From Dicaeum eximium (Eukaryota > Chordata > Aves > Passeriformes > Dicaeidae), in contig VWZP01009170.1 in assembly GCA_013396995.1 (NCBI GenBank), forward strand, positions 951,686 through 1,015,685: a stretch of 64,000 nucleotides of DNA, in the 5' to 3' direction. Positions 50,251 through 62,859 of this stretch are shown piece after piece; position 1 is the stretch's first letter; each line of letters starts with the position of its first letter. Position numbers and translations under genes: made by a program. The notes beneath the pieces were generated by a model. That model was given only the letters and a program-made list of their open reading frames with translations, ran no database searches and was not told the origin of the DNA.

Positions 50251-53200
50251 TTTAAAAATAGAATTTTGTTGTTGCTAAATGAGTACCTGCAAGGCTTGGT
50301 ATGGTTCATTTTACAGCTCAGCTGTGAAATAATGCAAAAGGCTTTTTAAAAAAGTTCAGACAACTAATTTAATATGTAAACAGTAATTCTCTGGAGAGAT
50401 ACCTCGCTGTGTAATATTAGTGTCATTCTTGTTTTTTTGTGGACAGACTTAAATTTAGCTTTGTGTCATAAAAACATGATGCATGCTTCTAAGTTGAGCT
50501 ATAAAAGTAAGCTGAAACATTGCCTTCCAGGTATTTGAACTGAGCCCTCATCTTTGATTCTGCTAAGAGGAAAGTTAGGGGTGGGAGTTGGTTTAGAGAA
50601 TGTGATCCAAACTCATTTGCTTGCAAGAGCCTCGATTCAGGGTGTAGTCTAGAGTTTGGCACTCCTAATAAAGGTGAAGAGTAATTATTTACCAAATGGC
50701 ATTGAAATGGCACCTATGTTAAGGGCTAAGCACATGCTGAATTGTTTGGATAAAGATAACCCATGCTTTCAGTGTTACTCAATGGGAAAATGCTGTGACT
50801 TCCTGTGGGGACCACAGCTATGTTCAGCTTTTATTTCCCCACTGTCTCCTTCACCTCCTTTTCCAGACTTAGTGTAAATCTCTGAGACAGATTTACTGTA
50901 TCTTAAGAAGAATGAAATGCTTGCAAATGGGCAACTTAATATTTGGAAATGTTTTTGCATCTTACTGTGTGTTGTCAAGAAATTGAATTTTGCAACTTTT
51001 TTTTCCTCCTTTCTCTCACTTCTCCTGATTTTTGGTCTCCATTTTCCCCATTTTCTGCTGTCTTTGAATTTGCTTCCTCCATTGTTGCACACATTTTGTA
51101 ACTGCAAAACGTTGAGCAGTGAATATTTAGCACTATTTCCAGCCCATTCTGCACTTGATTGATCCCAAGTCTTTATCTCCCTCTGCCTGAGAGCTGCTAG
51201 CTTATTTTCTAGAAAAATATCTAAAGTATTTGGTGCTAAACTTCCTTTTAGATGGAAGTTTGAGGGGGCTTTACAAGATATGTGCAAAAAATTATTGTTA
51301 GCAGCAAATGTTTAAGCTTTTCCTAAATGAGGCATTCTTTAGACAGGTGATTAGCTTGTTGAATTATGCTGAAATGGTGACCTAGAATAATGAATTCCTA
51401 ATCTGTTCCTGAGGCTCCCATTGCTGAGTTCCAGATGTGGAAGATAATGTGATAAAACAGTGCTGCTTCTTTTCCATCCTGCAGAGTTTCAGTTTTTTCT
51501 CTTTTGTACTCCATCCCCTCCTCTAAGACACGATGTATGGATTCCTGAACATCATCAGGAGCAAGCAATGCCCTGTCCCAGCAACCTAATTTTGATATGA
51601 TTGTATTTATACTCAAGATTAACAGTTCTTTTGAAATTTGAACTCAACCTTTTGCTCTGCTCCTACACTTTAACTAACAGGTGCCCTTAGGACTTTTGCC
51701 ATAATGCTTTTGAACATCAATTAAAAATGTAGTATAGGCTGATTTAATAAGTATCAGAAGCATCGACAGCAGGTACCTAGCAGTTTTCCTAGGTGCAGGT
51801 TCTCCCAAACCTCTGGGCAAGTTCTTTGCATGTATTTGATGCCAATTTAATTTACAGACTGTATTAAAATTATATGAGTAATTATTAATTATTATGAGGT
51901 ATTAGAAATAAATACATTTAATAATAGGTGTATCAGGTTCCAATCAGTTAGCATTTATTACCCAGAAGATTTTCCCTTAAACAGTGGAAATATATGGCTT
52001 GGACAGCATAATTATAGGCTATGGTTTCCTCCTTCTGATGCTGTTTGTGGGATTGGTTAGTAGGAAATCAGTTGTCTTTCCACTCCAAGGACACCTTGGA
52101 GCTCCTGTACATGTATCCACACAGGTAAAGCAGGATTTGAGAGCTGTTTGTATTTATTTCCAACCCATACTGTAGGATGTTGTGTAGACTAAAAGAGTAT
52201 ATATTTTTTTTTAACATACAGATTTAAAGTGTGAGGTAACTGCCTGTCCTTTTGTTTCTTCCCAGCTCTTCCTGGAAAAAAACCAAACCTGTAAGAAACA
52301 GGTGGGGGAAGTAGTCATTTGAGTTTCACATTGTGGAATGGATGGCCTCAAAAGGCTTTAATAAATTTATGGCCTCTATCGTCCAAAGTTCTGCTCTTTC
52401 ACAGAATTACAGCGGGTTGGCTGCCGAGTTCTCTGTTACTGTGCTCTGCTTGAGCTCTTTGGAATATTACTTTGAGAACTGGAAGGGCTCCGGGGTGCTA
52501 AAGCTGATTATGAGATTTTTCTTTGCTTGACAAGATGAGCAGGTCCATGTGAAGTATAAGGCAGTTATGTGGATTGATGGCAGACAGGTCTCAATCACAG
52601 AATCGTGTTGTGATTCGCTCATCTTTGGGGTGGGATGCCAGTGGAATTGAGTTTCAAGAGGATAATTGCAGCCCAAATTTTCAGTTCAAGTTTCATGCCT
52701 TTTTTTTTTTTAATTATTCTTAAAAATATTCCTTCCGGCGACTCAGTGAATTCTGAGAGTTCTTCAGAAAGTTTGTTTATAATTTGTCTTTCTCAAAATC
52801 GAGTCAAAGGTGGTATATTGAGCAAAAACTCCAACTGTCCAGAAATCTCCATTTTAAAATCTGAATAATCAAGGGTCTCCAGTCCTTATCAGTAAATATT
52901 TCCAGTTGTAAGTGGATGTTATCCTTCAGCATGGATTTGGCAGTGGTTTTGTGTGCTGATACCTCTGCTGTGTAGGAGATTCTGAAGCCTGGTGAAGTGA
53001 TCCTGGCTTGTTAATTCCCACCCCAGAGATAACCTTCCCTACTCATGTACCTGACCCTCTTAAAAATCAGGAATTAATTCTATGAATGAAGACTGCTTTG
53101 AGTGGTAAAATAATCCCTTTGGCTAACCAGGATAAGCCCAGAGACCAGAGAGAGCCCTTTTAGGAAGTTACAATTACACTTTTCCCAATAATAACTGAAC

Positions 53201-56200
53201 TTTCACAACTCCTCACCCTTGTCAGGTGACATGTGATGCTTTGATTTTGAGACTGTAACACACAGTTTTGTCATTTTAAGACATTCCTGTTACTTTTGTT
53301 AGTTGTAGTCATTCTTTTGTACAATTCTGAGCTTTCTCTGCTTATTCCTTCTTCTGGTATTACACCATATCTGAGTGGTAGGAAGCTGAGCTTTCTCTGA
53401 AATGATGCTACTGTGATTCAGCCATGTTCCAGGATATGAACTGATAGATTTTGTTATGCTGAAGTTCACTTTTGATCTGGAAATGAAACTCCCAAGATGC
53501 CTGTGAAGAAATTGAAATTCTTTGAACAGAATTTTGTTTTCACCTGCCCCAAACCAGTCATGTGGGAAGCCTGACATACTATATTCAATAGTCTGAGAAA
53601 TTTTTGGTGGTTGTGTACAATGATGGCAATGGAAATGTAGCTTGTCATCACTTACAAATAATCTAGAGACAGTGGATATTAACCCTGGGACGAAATTCAA
53701 CTGAAGTGTACCAGTCTAGATCCAGTTTAAGTGGTTTTAATGTTTTTCTTTCAAAATCATTGGTTGGCAGTGGGTAATTCTTTAATACAAAGCAGTTGTT
53801 TTCATTTTTAACATCAGTTACAGGAAAATTTTTGATGTATTGTACTTCTCTGCAAATATTCAAGTCCTCCTCTGGAAGAAGGTATGCAATAAATAATGTT
53901 GCTTCATACACAGAGTGGACATGAATACATTTATGAGTATAATAAGAAAGCCTTGATCTAAAATTCTTGTGGATTTTCTAAAAGTATTTTTATTAGGTTT
54001 TGCAGTTCTGTTTTTTAATGAAGAATTTTGACTCCTGCTAGTTTACATTCAGTCTTGTCTGAAAATTAGCATCTGGCAAAATATCTGCTGTAACTTCAAA
54101 ACAGAGATATACGAAAGACAGAAAATTTATCTGTATTAAATGATGGTGTTTTAATCTAAAGTATTTACATGCCTTTTAAGAATAATGGCAAATCTGAGTG
54201 TCTGCCAGTGTATAGTGGCACTTGCATTAACTTAAGTTTGCAAATACCAAAATCAAAAAATCAGGTGTTTTTTCAGGGTCTAGTTATTTCTTTTTAATTA
54301 CTTCAGACTCATGGTTTCTGAGAAAGTGGCTTGTTGGTTTTATTTCTCAGGGCTACTGTTACATAACCACCCCCAAACCCTGACGTTCTCATGCTCTCTG
54401 AAAAGTGAATGTAGAAGATGTATTCCTAGAAGTGAAACTTTTGCATTTCATTTGTCTCACTGACTCACATTCAACATCATGTGCACAAATGAAAATACTT
54501 GTCTGTAGCTGGCTGTTCTTCCAAGAGTGACAGAGTTGGGCTTTGTCCTTTCTAACCAGCTGAGTATCATCTCCTCCTCTGGCCTCAGACGAAATTCTGT
54601 AGGTATGTGCAGGAGATCTGATGACAGGAGGAGCTATCTTCAACTTGTCACCCTTCAGCATAAAGTTGCACTAAGAAAATCTGAAAAACTGAGAATCAAA
54701 TTGCTGTTTCTGCTTTGATTCCAACAAGGGAAGAGATCCTGTGTCTGTTAGGGAGAACCTGCCCTCGGAGAAGGTGCAGGTAACAATTTCTCCCTGCTCT
54801 GCAGTGGTGCAAGGCTTGTATTGCATTCTGTCCCTGCATCACTATATAAAAATACCTTATCAGAAGTGATCAAAATTAGATCAGATTCTCAGCCTGTGAG
54901 GGTGCCATGTCAGAAGATGTGAAATAACTTGTATATCAAACAGTGAGAGATGCCTGCATACATTGTTGTGTACAGTGTGAACACCCACAGATCCACTTTT
55001 ATTGCCTTCCTTCCTCCAGTTGAGATCCTGTGAAATCCCACTCAGAGGGGGGCAGATTTTGTGACTGGATTTTATTTTATTGTTTCTGCTTGTGCAGTTG
55101 CTCCATATATTTTGGAACTCCCCTATGTATGCTTAGAAATTTGGGAATAAATTAACAAATAATCTTGAAGACATCATTGCAGTGCAATGCTTTCCTTCAG
55201 AAAGGCTTTTTGGTCCTGCCTTTGCTTTTATGAAAATGTGGAAATAGGCTGAAATACTCAAGAGGAAATATGAGAGAATTTGTCTTGCATTTAGTGTAGA
55301 TTTTAAGCTGTGGTTAACAAAATCTTAGTGCCTAATGCAGCACAGGAGCTCCTCCAGCCATACACATTCACTCTTTCAAGACATTGCACCATGAAGGATT
55401 TTGTTGTTGTTGTTTTTATTTCCGTGGTTTTTAGCCCCCTCTTTGTTCTGCAAAAGTGAAGTGTGGTATGTTTCAATTCCTTTGCTGCCTGGAAATGTTA
55501 AAGCCATTTGCTGTTCTAACTGATCCCTGCTTGGAGTGTTTCATTACTGATGCAATCTCGAGGTGAGCATTATAAAGTGAAGTATTATTCTTGATCTCAC
55601 TGCGAAGCTGTAGGGAGTCAAACTGCAGGCAGCCAATGTCAAAATCGCCTTTTCTAAAGGTTTTTTTTTTCCTCTTTTTTTTTTTTTTCTTTTTTTTTCC
55701 TTAGAGTGAGGGTGAAGTGCATTTAAGGCTGTGTTTGCTGATCTTGAGGCTTGGGATGTAACAAGTAAAATGACAGAGAAAAATATGACCTTGCAAAGAA
55801 TGAGACGAATAAAATCTACATGAGCTTTGGGAATAATAGAAATGAAGCACAGCCCAAATGAATGAGACCTTTAAAGGTTGCCTTTCCCTTCAAAAAGGTT
55901 TTTGATACAATATGAAGCTTCTAAGAAATGGTTAAGAAAAGACAATTATGGTACTATCCATAGGGTTCAGAATTCAAGGTGCTCAGACTTGCTGCCTTTT
56001 GACAGCCATAGAAACCATTTCCATTTAATCTATTTAACAAGAATGAAAGAGTGTTTTCGTGCTCTAAGTATGTAGAATATTTAGTCATTAATTTGGTTTT
56101 ATACTGTTTTCACTGCTGAGATTTGAGCATATTGTGGAAAATTAATTATCTTAAAGCATACCATACTTATGAAGTATTGATTTGCCTTTTCCAGTTAGAG

Positions 56201-56423
56201 AAAATTGTACCTTTCTTCCCTATTAAATTGAATTTATTTCTTCAGAGGAGTTAAACTGGAAAATGCTTCATGAAAAGCCAGGATTTTGAAAAGCCGGGTG
56301 TATATTGAGTGGAGCTTTTGAAACAAATCTGAAATGTTTTGGGCAGCTTTCTTTCACTGCCCCTCTTGTAATTTATCAATCCCCAAGGAAATTATGTAGT
56401 GCATCTTCAGCCATTAACGAATG
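50251..56423. other. Unique non-coding DNA, no gene seen
   Basis: I see no exon or repeat family. A homeodomain-like cluster with two TAATTA cores lies at 51879-51894. A polypyrimidine tract at about 55661-55703 ends in CCTTAG and looks like a strong splice acceptor, but the frame after it closes within 19 codons and no clear donor follows. Long minus-strand open frames at 50775-51287 (170 codons) and 53299-53700 (133 codons) have unfamiliar translations. Confidence 0.6.
55661..55703. repeat. Polypyrimidine (T-rich) tract
   Basis: T-runs of 11, 15 and 9 are separated by single or double C, and the tract ends in CCTTAG. It may be plain low-complexity DNA. A splice-acceptor role is unlikely because no open exon follows. 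Confidence 0.85.
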
Positions 56424-56461
56424 AGATGAGGATGATGACGATTATTATTATTGTTGTTGTT
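56424..56461. repeat. Compound trinucleotide microsatellite
   Basis: (GAT)n passes into (ATT)n and then (GTT)n over about 38 bases. Each block has only three to four units. Confidence 0.85.
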
Positions 56462-56585
56462 TAATTATGTCCAAAGCTGTTTCCTCTGTCCCTGTCTTCA
56501 TGTAACTGAACTGACTGGCTTTTTACATTCATTCTAGAGTGGCTGGTTTTGGAAAAGGGAAGGAGAGATGGGAGTGGGAAGGAAG

Positions 56586-56647
56586 TTGTTTGGTTTGGTA
56601 CACAGGGTTTGTTCTAGTTGGGTTTGTTTGGGTTTGTTTTTTTTTCT
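56586..56647. repeat. T/G-rich low-complexity tract
   Basis: The tract contains GTTTGGTTTGG, GGGTTTGTTTGGGTTTG and a closing T-run of ten. It is interrupted near the middle by ordinary sequence. Confidence 0.75.
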
Positions 56648-56934
56648 TGGAGCAAAATCCGTAGCTTTAGAAAAAGTGGAAAAGGAAAAGATGTATGTTC
56701 ACTTTAATTTTCGTGTTGATTTTTGCTTTCTGTGCCATATGCTCCTCAACACCTCTTGTGAGTGGCACCAGTTGCACATTGGTGCTCTCCTTGCAAATCT
56801 CTTGTTATTACACCGTGTGTAATGAACCCTCCCTCTCCCTCTGTTGCCCTGCCGTGCTTTTCCTTTCTCCTGCTCTGCCAGATTTCACTTGTGATTTCTG
56901 TAGCTGACATATGAATGCTCAGAATTTCAAAACA

Positions 56935-57105
56935 GCCCACGGCTGCAATTAGCCATTTGTCAAGGTGTGCTTAAACCAACGGGGCTGCTCGCCGCAGTTC
57001 TGTCCTTCACTCCATCTGCTGACACACTGCAGAATTATCCTCTTAGCTCAATGAATGAGAAAAGTCCCACAGCAACAGAAGCCCGTCTGGGTAATATATA
57101 AAAAC
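56935..57105. promoter_or_regulatory. Possible conserved element ending in a TATA-like box
   Basis: The block retains about six CpGs, including CTCGCCGCAG near 56988, in a CpG-poor setting. It also has GCAATTAGCC and AATGAATGAGAAAAG strings typical of motif-dense enhancers. It ends with TATAAAAA at 57097-57104, which fits a TATA box. I see no downstream exon or initiator to support a promoter, so the TATA match may be chance. Confidence 0.22.
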
Positions 57106-57903
57106 CCCCATTGTGTGTGTTCACCCTTCCCCCCTCACTGTAGAGTTGTTTTCCCCTTTCATCTCAGTTTCTGAAGGCAATAAAAGCTTTGTCCACCAGC
57201 AGTTATAAATATCTGCTGTGCCACACCCCCAGTTCTGTGCTGTTATGCTTTGGCTTGTATGGCTGGAACCCCACGAGGCATTTTCAAGTATCTTCTTCAT
57301 CCAGCTCAAGCAGTTCTCATCACTCCAGAAATGTCTTTCTTTAGCTTATAGGACAGAAGAATGAGCTCCCTTAAGAGCTTAATAGACCTCTGCTACACAC
57401 AGCAGCTGAAGGGGTGCTGAGGTGGTGTAATGAGAGCACAGGCAATCCAAGCTGGAAGTAAAACACATTTTCTCTGTGATGTGCTCAACCTTTTCTGCCC
57501 TGGGGCTTAAAAACTGAAATCGACTCTTTAATTTAGTGTTCTCCTCTGTACACTGAAATGCCGCTAATGATTTGAGAGAGTTAACAAGAGGGTAGCAAAA
57601 AATGATGTGTCAGATATGTGCGAAACCAAAAAAATTCTAGAGGCAAAACAATTTGAGTCATGTCAATGGATTTTGAAAATAGCATTTTCTGTCTACTGGA
57701 GGCCAAGGAAGAGAACATGTTGAGTTTATTTGTGTCGCAGTATTTTTACAAACTCCTCATTAAATCAAACTTGAATTAAAGATTGGTTTAACCACAGGTT
57801 AGAGTGTTATTACCCTTATTTATTTAGCAAAATAGATGAATTTTCAAGTTTAAGAAGAATCTAGAAAAATCTAAAGCAGTTCAAAACACAGATATATGTT
57901 GAT

Positions 57904-57942
57904 GGGGTTTTTTTTGTTGTTTGTTTGTTAGGTTTTTTTTTC
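57904..57942. repeat. T/G-rich low-complexity tract
   Basis: GGGGTTTTTTTT passes into GTTGTTTGTTTGTTAGG and another T-run. It is built like the other T/G tracts. Confidence 0.85.
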
Positions 57943-58903
57943 TGTAGAAGCAGGGATTTGTGATCCACCAGTTCAATTGTTTTACAAATGTAACATGTGT
58001 CAGTTTTTCTGATTTTTTTTCCTTTTCCTTTTTTTGCCATGAGTTTTTATTGGGCAAGCTTGCTGTGCGTTATGAGCACAAGGTTTCAAGGAGATTAATA
58101 TCCATTTCCAGAAACATGGCAATTTGTTATGATTTGTGATTCATAAGGGTGGCTATTTACACCATCTAAAAATGTTGAATAGGGCATCTATTATTTAACC
58201 TGTCTAATTTTTTTCAAGTACTATAAAGAAGTTCATTTATTCAGTTAGAGAGTTGCTTTTCATGACACTTTAACATCTGTTTCCAAATGATATCTTCAGC
58301 TCTGTAGCAACACTTAAATCTCCTTTGGAGTTGGAAGCTATTACATGTTAGCAATGGCATATGATGTAATTTTAAGCTGTCCATGTATATTTAAAATAAG
58401 ATTGATTTACACTAGTTTCTTTCGTAGGGAACTACAACTCAAAACTAATTGTTAATGATCCAAACGTGTTTACAACTGGTTCATAAAATCCTCACTCAAA
58501 ACTACAAAACTCAGAAATCTTTCAAAGCCAGTTCACTCCAACATTACTGGCATGGCTGAGCAAGCCCAGCTTCCTGGCAACTGTTTGGTCAGCTTGGCTT
58601 TTTTTTCCTTGATATTGTCCATTCTTAGCTCACAAAATGCAGTGTAAAAATAAATTCTTGCAATATATTCTTTGGTGCAAATCAGCTGGAGATCCAGTTG
58701 GGAAAGTAGAAGGTGCAGGTTTTTAACAGAAACCTTGCAGCTAAGAGTAAATCCCCAAACTTGGCTCTATGCACCTGTGTTCCACACACCTATTTGGGGT
58801 GTGCAATACTGCTTGGTCCCAAATTGGTCTCTGGCTGGCTTTAGCTGTATGAGCCCAGCTGAGGAAATGGTCCTGAACTCATCAGGAGAGTAAATTTTTC
58901 ATC

Positions 58904-58960
58904 TTTTTGGTTTGGGTTTTTTTTTNTTTGTTTTTTTTTTTTTTTTTTTTTTTTTTTTTC

Positions 58961-59007
<47 letters not shown>
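58904..59007. repeat. Long poly(T) tract with one ambiguous base
   Basis: After TTTTTGGTTTGGG the sequence is almost pure T for about 90 bases, broken by one G, a short CTCCTC interruption and the only N of the window, at 58926. The long homopolymer probably defeated base calling, so the true length is unknown. If this were the poly(A) tail of a minus-strand retrocopy, AATAAA would be expected just to the right on that strand. The first 30 bases there show none. The Phe-rich open frame is an artefact. Confidence 0.93.
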
Positions 59008-59010
<3 letters not shown>

Positions 59011-59895
59011 GAATGTACTCTTGGCAGCTACTCCCATCTTGTCATGGAGCTTATATTTGGCTGAACATAATATCTATTATCTGGCTTCTTCCAGTTAGGA
59101 AGAGCTGTTTCAGCTGCAGTGAAGCCTCTATTTCTTTTGGAGTGGTAATGAGAAAGGAAGACAGTGAAAAGCCAGTGAATCAGGCAAAAGATGATCTAAG
59201 CTTTTCTCCTGCTCTGGCTGGTGGGTGATCACTATTTCAGGTTCTGGATTTGAGGAGGATATTTCAGATGTACGAACACAGGAGGGATGGATGGCACAGT
59301 GGATGATACTTTGGGAGTACCTCTTGCCTGGGAACTCCACAGGTCCTTCCTTGTGACCTGCAGGCAGGGCTGAGTCTGTGCTGTGTTGTGACCAGTGTTT
59401 TACAGATCCATGGTGTGATGGAAATGCAGCCAAATGTCCAATTAGATCCCATTGTCAAGGCAAAGGAAGACATGAGTTGTTGCTGTCTGATTAACATCAC
59501 AGTAAATGGGATCTGTTAAGTCCGAACAAAATTTGCTTTGGTCCCCACTTTTGAGCATACCTTTATTATTTTTAATGGATTGAAGCTGACAGGAGATTTG
59601 TGTAAGAAGATTTTGCAGAATTCTAATGAGAATGAGTTCTTTGTCAGCGTGTGACAAAATCCTGAATCGTTCACAGAATGTAAGATGGTGTTAGTGTTAT
59701 CCAAGATTATTTACAGAATATTTATAAATGGCTATAAATGGTGTATTGGAGGCATTTGTGGGCTCTGGAAGCCCTGAGGCAGCAAACACCCCTCCAACTA
59801 CAAAGGGAGTGGGTAATTACTGTGGGTAATCCAACAGGAGCTGGGGAGGGCTGTGTGAGCATGGAGCACTGTGCTGGGAAGGGCAGAGGTGAAGA
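59008..59895. other. Unique non-coding DNA between poly(T) and CR1
   Basis: I see no exon or repeat family. Minus-strand open frames of 70-100 codons overlap one another in different frames and look incidental. Confidence 0.6.
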
Positions 59896-60460
59896 AATCA
59901 GAATATTTTCAGTTGGAAGGGGCCCCACAAGGATCACTGAGTCCAACTCTCAGCCCTACACAGGACAGCCCCAAGAATCTGTGTGCCTGAAAGCATTGTC
60001 CAGACAATTCTTGAACCCTGTCAGGCTTGGTGCTGACAACATCAAGCCATTCCTTGGGGCCCTGTCACTGTCACCACAGAGAAGAGATCAGTCTGACCCT
60101 CCTCTTCCCCTCATAAGTTGGAGACTGTGATGAAGTCTCCTCCAGCTGTACAGACCAAGTGCCCTCAGCTGCTCCTCCATACAACTTTCCTTCAAGGCCT
60201 TTCACCATCCTTGTGGCCTTCCTTTGGATGCTTTCTTAGCTTCATGTCTTTTTTATATTGTGATGCTTAAAACTGCACAGACAGAGAACTCAAGGGGAGG
60301 CTGCACCAGTGCAGAACAGAGAGGGACAATGACTTTGCTTGAGCAGCTGGTGATGCTGTGCCTGGAACATGGTTGGCACAGGTTGGCACGCTGCTGATGG
60401 ATGTTCAGCTTGCTGTCAGCCAGGACTCCTGGGTCCCTTTCCATGGCCAGCAGTGGTTTT
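59896..60460 (-). mobile_element. CR1 LINE fragment, about 0.56 kb
   Basis: Minus-strand CR1 with its 3' end at left. Plus-strand landmarks in order are AGTTGGAAGGGGCCCCACAAG, GAGTCCAACTCTCAGCCCT, ACACAGGACAGCCCCAAGAATC, CTGTCAGGCTTGGTGCTG, CTTGGGGCCCTGTCACTGTCA, CCTTCAAGGCCTTTCACCATCC, TTGTGGCCTTCCTTTGGATGC, TATATTGTGATGCTTAAAACTGC and CCAGGACTCCTGGGTCCCTTTCC. They follow the reverse complement of avian CR1 closely, with an internal deletion near 60040. This copy is less diverged than the one at 37643-38330, so it is probably younger. Sequence beyond about 60460 no longer aligns in my reading. Confidence 0.93.
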
Positions 60461-62199
60461 GTGGCTGTCAGGAAGCCAGCAGCAGGTCAGCAACTCAGCC
60501 AAGCCCTGCAGTGGGTGCTGGACACGGAGCAGCCCATCAGCATTTCCCCGGGGAAAGGTGCCAGCAGCAGTGGCCACAGCAGGGTGGCCAGGTCCAGTGT
60601 AGCTGAGGTATTTGATGGCCATTCTTGAGCACACCTGCTTCTCTCCCAGCACTTGCAGGTGTGCAGTAGCCCTGTGGTTGGCTCCTGTCTGAGGGGGTAA
60701 TTGCAATATCCTGTGTGTAGCCATGAGCAAATCTAAACTTCTGCAAAGGCAGGAAAATACTGCATGGGGTATTTAATCCTTATTACACACCTAGCCTGTT
60801 CTCAATACCTTTCTCAAGTCCTTTTCTGCTCTCTGGGAGCATATGGGCAGTGCTAAAATAATATATTAAGGAGGAAGCAGAATTTTCCAGCTGCCTCAGT
60901 AGTAGGCTTCAATTTCTGGGGTTCATAGATTTGTGTAAAATTTATCTTATCAGTGTCTCATGTTTTGATGACTATTTAGTAATGACGGTCACCCACACAG
61001 TGTGCTGGGATGCCATGCTGTGTGGTAATGAGCACTCCCAGAGTTCTGTGAAGGCCTCAATTAATCATCATAGTGCCAATTAAGAAGGCCATTAGAAATA
61101 CTGTCCGTAGCCATCAATCCTGCCTAGCTGTTCCTTCTCCAAGAGGTGCATGTGTAATGCACTCAGATATGCACACATATGCAGACTCCTTTTTCCAGGT
61201 CAATATGACCTGGCAGAGCGATTGGGCAAAATATATTGGCAGTGTCAGTGAATTTATATTCTGTTTTACATCGTAACTGTAGTTGGATCCTAATTTTATT
61301 CTGATCTGCTAAATCTTAAATCAGGTTTTGTTTCTCCAAGTATGACCTGGGTCTTCATGTGGCAGAGTTACACTCAAGCTGTCTTTGGAGTTGCATTGCA
61401 GTATTATCAAGCTATGATTTTTAAGGCTTACATTCATTAAATACTCTTAGAACAGTGACTTTGTTATCTCACAGTTCCTGGTGGCTTCTTCTTGTTGTTT
61501 CTGTTTTTATTAGGAAGTGGACCTCATGCTTTGAGCAAGGGTCTAAAAATTCTTAAGGGGCTATGGTTCTGTTTTTTCTTGTGAAACATCTGCCTAAGTT
61601 GTTCAAAGATACAGTGAAGCTCTGGAAACCTCTGTTTTCTCATGGTCAGCAGAGGTGAGCTGTGCTCTGCAGCAAGAATAGAACTGGATGGGACAGATCT
61701 GTAACAAGTGCACCTTTATCAAGGAACTGGAACTTAACACAGGATTTTTCTCTGCTGTTAGCAAATACTTTATGAAATGAGTAGCAGATATGTATGCTAT
61801 CACAGAAGATAATCTGCTAGCTCTGTATTTTACTTCAATTGTTTAGGTACCAGATTTTTGATAAGTGGATCTTTTAATGGACGATACAGATGTCGGCATC
61901 AATGTGCTGCTTCATAGTGGGATATCAGTTTGGCTTTTTAGTTGACAGAAACAAAGCAAGAATCCAAACAACCAGTTTGCATCAAAAAATAATAATCCAA
62001 ACAAACCAATTCCAAATTTTTGTCGTTTCCAAATCCCAGAAATTACATACAGAAGCTAGGCAATAAAAGAAGCTCAGAGAGTTACAAATACTCAGGAGTT
62101 TTGCCTAAGTCTTTGCCTTTGTATATGATTGTCATAATTTAGTTTTTGATAATGTGATCATAGAGCTCAAAAGATTTTTTTGATTGCAGAAGAGGGTAT

Positions 62200-62241
62200 G
62201 GCTCTAGGAATCAGGCTTGTGGCTCCACAAATCAGGCTTGT
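62200..62241. repeat. 21-bp imperfect tandem pair
   Basis: GGCTCTAGGAATCAGGCTTG at 62200 recurs at 62221 as GGCTCCACAAATCAGGCTTG. The two units differ at about three positions. Confidence 0.85.
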
Positions 62242-62859
62242 GTGGTGAAGGAGCTCAGTGTCTGGTTTATTTGCTGAAACCATGAGGTGAGAGTTGTGTG
62301 AAAAATAAGAGATAGAACTGTTAAAATTTCATTGCATGGCCACCATCCTCTCCTTGGTGGAGGACATGGCATCATCACCTCGGGCAGACAGCACCAGCTG
62401 ACATTCCCGTTCCCAGAGCAAAGAGCCAGAGGCTGGGGAACCACAGTTCCTACAGCTGCTACTGAAATCAGCTCTGAACCCCAAAAATGCTAACAAGTGC
62501 TGAACACCCTTGGTGGGTGGACCTGCTGGCTTTTCACACGGGCGTGCAGGAATTCTTGGAGTCAAGTGACCTCCGTCTTGCTGTGCCCCCGTATCCCAGC
62601 TTTTATCCAGGAAATGATAAAATGCTTTTGTCACAAAGGAGTGGGAGAGTTTGCAAACAGTAAATAGCTTTGTTGTAAGTAGTCACATGCTGATCACCAG
62701 GAAAACTTGATGATATTAAGCATTTTGCATTCAGAGCAAAATCCAGAAGGGTGTTACAAGGCAGCCAGAAATCACAATAAGGCCAATTATTAACTGGTTT
62801 CTTTTCATTCAGTGAGACCCTGTGTTTGTCATTTGTAGCGAGGCAGAGGAGAGATGCAG

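Larger units (their letters stand above)
56462..58903. other. Unique non-coding DNA, no gene seen
   Basis: No exon or known repeat family is visible. T/G-rich tracts lie at 56586-56647 and 57904-57942. A possible conserved block at 56935-57105 is listed separately. Confidence 0.6.

Noticed and set aside
50775..51287. 170-codon minus-strand open frame
   Set aside because: No familiar domain. The Lys/Ser-rich middle comes from a pyrimidine-rich plus strand (TTTTCCTCC-type).
55661..55765. Strong polypyrimidine tract ending in CCTTAG, like a splice acceptor
   Set aside because: The best frame after it closes within 19 codons and only a weak donor-like CAAGTAAAA follows.
58907..59098. Phe-rich open frame across the poly(T) tract
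   Set aside because: It is simply the translation of a homopolymer and contains the ambiguous base.
59009..59240. Minus-strand retrocopy ending in the poly(T) tract
   Set aside because: No AATAAA within 30 bases of the tract on that strand and no recognisable coding sequence further right.
59738..60130. 130-codon plus-strand open frame
   Set aside because: Its right half is the antisense of a CR1 element, so it is not a host gene.
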